Source: Valencia hispanica (taxonomy: Eukaryota > Chordata > Actinopteri > Cyprinodontiformes > Valenciidae). From it: a stretch of 64,000 bases of DNA. Under the pieces are notes generated by a model, which did not search any database, was not told where the DNA came from, and saw nothing but the letters and a program-made list of their open reading frames with translations. The stretch spans positions 35,546,001 through 35,610,000 of the forward strand of contig OY747704.1 in assembly GCA_963556495.2 (NCBI GenBank), written 5' to 3'. Of this stretch, positions 60,939 through 64,000 are shown in pieces. The first letter of the stretch is position 1. Each line of letters starts with the position of its first letter. Made by a program: the position numbers and the translations under genes.

Positions 60939-63375
60939 GACAGGATGGATGAGGGATTTCGACACATTGGGACTTGAATATCTTAAATCTTTGATTTGGC
61001 ATTTTCTTTAGAGCTAGGAGGTAGTTTGTCCTTTGAGGGTGAAATTGAACAATTGTTCTTGAAGATGAGCCAGTTATCAACGGGGCTTTTTCCTCCCCCC
61101 CCCCACCACTATGAATGCAGTAACTGGTCCAATTTAGCTAATGTGTCCACATGCAGAGGTCTTCAGAGATTGATATGGAAGGTCATCGTTGTAAACCAAA
61201 GCCTCTGTGAATTGTGAATAATTTAACCTGCTTTTATTTACTTGTCGAGACTGAACTGACTACAGATTCAGTAGTCACTTTAAATCTTTTTAACCTGAAA
61301 CACCTTACACTGGGACACTGCTTTAATATTCTAGATAATTTCTTCTTTTTTTTAAATACTGTTTTTTGGGGTTGGTGATTCTGTGTGAAGGTAGCAGCAC
61401 AGGTTTAGATGTATTAGAGGATCTGAGGGAAGGTTGTTGCTAGGTTTAAAGCTAGCAACTCTGTGCCTTTTTTAAAAAACATTTTTTTTTATAGAAATTA
61501 ATCACAGAATTACACTTATTTTCTACCAGTTTACTCTTTAAGTTTATCACTGAAAACACTATTACTAGTTTCAATGTTAGCCGTTTTGCACAATGAGTAA
61601 ATTAATGCACATAATCTCACACTTTCCTCACTGCTTAGTGATTTTTTGTTTTGTTTGTTTCCCATCTGTATTTGTGAGCACAGCAGTAAACAAATGGATG
61701 TCTTGCATTCACACAATTTCTTATGTTTAATCATGTGACTGTCACTTTTTATTAGCACAGAACACTAACTTAACATCAGTGTTATCCAGTTACCAGAATC
61801 TACTACTTTACAACTGCGATATAATTAACAGCCTAAACTCTTGGGCTACGGTGCTGCTTTAAGTTCAACACCCACAGCTTTGTCACCTCACAGCCTTTTA
61901 ACAGTTTTAAAGGAAGCATTGATTCAGGTTCATCTAAAAAGTGCTATCACAAAATGGTACCTTAATTTTGGTGCACAGCCGTTAGGTGTAGCATGATAAC
62001 CTCTTTACTGTTCAATTTTGGCTGTCATGGGTTAAGTAAAATTTTAGAAGTACATTAAATGGACTAAAAGGTTTGCTGAACACCACTTTTTTTCTTCTTC
62101 TTTGGATTAACTTTTGTTTGTGCCTGCACATGAGTTGGTTTGTACATCTGGGAATATATAGATACACATTTCTGGAGGGTTAGGGTAACCGGTTTGTGTG
62201 CGTTTTCTCAGGTTTTTAGCCCAGATTTGGGTCTGATACCTACCTCTGTCACTCCACCTGGGAAAACCTTAACTGTTGTTACTTTCCTGACAGAAACAGC
62301 TTGGGATGATTTACAGCTCCCTTTTTTTTTTCTTTTAATAGTAAAGTATCTAAATATATTTTTTTTCATTCAAGTCATTAAGCTGACATTTTGAAATTAA
62401 TTGTTTTTACTCTGTGTACATAATAATCCAGACTCTTTCAGTGGAATACAGTAAAACATAAATGTTTGTTGTTGGGTGTTATTGTACGGAGATGTTGGCC
62501 TGTTCAGCTGCCTATCAAGGGATTTCCTTGTTTTTTTTCAATGGTAGAAACCTCTTCTCTTCCTGTTAATGGTGATCTTTAGACCTCAATGATTTTTTGG
62601 TGTAAGAAATGTTAATACACTTGTTTATAATAATTAACGGATATCTTCAGTTTAAAACTTAAATATTTGATTACTGTAAAAGTGTGCATATTTTGTCCCA
62701 TGTGTTTGAATCAGTTTTCACTCCAGTCCTCACAGACCTGAAATCATATGAAAAATTTACGCCAATTTTCTCCAAAATCTATGCATTTAATTGGCTGTAA
62801 GGGTTCAGTTTTATTTATGCACTGAATGTATTGATCACAGAAAATATGGATGAATGTTCTTCTATATGAAAGATTGGTTAGGAGTTGCAGCACATGCGTC
62901 ATAATGCTTAACAATGTATCAGACTTTAAATAATAATGCATCCTATATATTGCATTTAAGTCAAAGATTTGGTCCTCAAAGGCACAGATTGGCTCCATGT
63001 TTATTTACAAGTTTGCACTTTAGTGATCTGTAGCATGTCTGCGGAAATTCTGCTCTGCAGGTGTTTTAAATACTCGTGTGCAATAGTAACAAAAGGCTGT
63101 GAGACTGAAGCGTGGACGCCTGAGCCTTTAATCACGATTTGCACTGTTTATAGGCTGTTTTGTTATTGTGAATGGGCTTGTTATAGAGGAAAACTTTAAG
63201 TGCTTTGTAACTAATCGGTTATCTGAACTATCGTGTTTTCTTCTGAGATTGGGTGTGGTGGTGGTGGTGAATTTCTGTTTATATAGTGCGTAAATATATG
63301 GAAAGGGTAAATTTTTTTTTTTTTGCTGTGTAGGGGCTAAAGTGAATAAAATTTTTTTAAATCAAATTTACCTGG
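60939..63375 (+). other. trim36: trim36 3' untranslated region
   Basis: A 2.4-kb AT-rich stretch without coding character runs from the stop to AATAAA at 63345-63350. No repeats were recognised in it, which fits a retained UTR. Confidence 0.6.
63345..63350 (+). terminator. trim36 polyadenylation signal
   Basis: Canonical AATAAA followed by a strongly GT-rich downstream element (GTGTTTGTGTGGCTGTGG at about 63,382-63,400). It is the best signal-plus-element combination found 3' of the gene. Confidence 0.65.
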
Positions 63376-63649
63376 CAATTCAGTGTTTGTGTGGCTGTGG
63401 AGCTATTTGACATTTAATTGAGCTGAGGGTGGATGGGGTGTGTGTGTGAAAAGGGAAACAAATCTTTTAGTGGATACAAATCATGTAGGAAATCTGAGTC
63501 ATGTCAAGAAGACCCTCTGCAGAATTCTCAGAGCATACAAATGCTGATTTGTAGTAGACCTGCAAGCACAATCATAGCTTTTCCATCTGAGGCTACCTGA
63601 AGCATAGTTGTCTCTCTTTATATGTGAATTATTTATTCTTGAACTTGAC

Positions 63650-64000
63650 ATCATTCAAATCCCATATTAAACATGTTTCTAGGATTTCCTTCTTTTACGT
63701 CCCGAAGACTGCTTAAATTAGAAACATCCTGTCCAGCAGTGATGCTGTAAAACTTGTCCATAAATTTGTTACTTCAAGGCTGGACTACTGTAATTTTTTT
63801 TACCATCAGAAAAGCCACAAAATGCAGCAAGAGTTTTGATGAATATTTAATAGCGAGATCACTCTTCTCCTGTTTTAGCCTCCCTACAATGGCTCCTTGT
63901 TAAATCCAGAATAGAATTTAAAATCCTCCTCCTTGCAAATAAAGCCCTTAATAATAAAGCTCCGTCATACATCAAAGATCTGTTCCATATGTTCCTCACA
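63650..64000 (+). mobile_element. LINE reverse-transcriptase C-terminal fragment, cut by window end
   Basis: Plus-strand reading gives SFKSHIKHVSRISFFYV, LVHKFVTSRLDYCNFF, then SPVLASLQWLLVKSRIEFKI, LLLANKAL and APSYIKDL across frame breaks. This matches the C-terminal region of a common vertebrate/fish non-LTR retrotransposon (consensus ASLHWLPVKSRIEFKILLL). Stops and a deletion show it is dead. Confidence 0.75.

Overview
The window is nuclear DNA from a vertebrate, almost certainly a ray-finned (teleost) fish. Two intron-rich genes use clean GT-AG splicing and encode vertebrate orthologues. The rest is packed with repeats typical of fish: Rex3/RTE-type and L2/Rex1-type LINEs, many decayed Tc1-like transposons, and hAT-like and TTAA-type non-autonomous elements. 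No bacterial operons, CRISPR arrays, tRNA or rRNA genes were seen.

Layout. (1) Positions 1 to about 19,510 hold the 3' two thirds of PGGT1B on the + strand, the beta subunit of protein geranylgeranyltransferase I. Seven coding exons lie between 24 and 15,859; the first exons are upstream of the window. The last intron carries a nested transposon pile (12,583-15,063). (2) Positions 19,510 to about 27,300 are intergenic, with Tc1 and other mobile-element relics. (3) Positions about 27,300 to 63,380 hold the complete TRIM36 gene on the + strand. It has 13 coding exons (predicted 751 aa) encoding RING, two B-boxes, coiled coil, COS box, FN3 and SPRY. A second in-frame first exon lies at 33,480 and a candidate 66-nt cassette exon at 40,809. 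One intron (55,866-59,195) uses a GC-AG splice pair. (4) A LINE fragment starts near 63,650 and runs off the window end.

The two genes are not known to share a pathway. Their head-to-tail order PGGT1B then TRIM36 matches the mammalian arrangement (human 5q22), so this is conserved microsynteny. I found no new molecular system. The points most worth checking are the alternative TRIM36 first exon, the 66-nt cassette exon, the GC-AG intron, two long near-perfect intronic hairpins, and several transposon insertions whose target-site duplications can be read directly.
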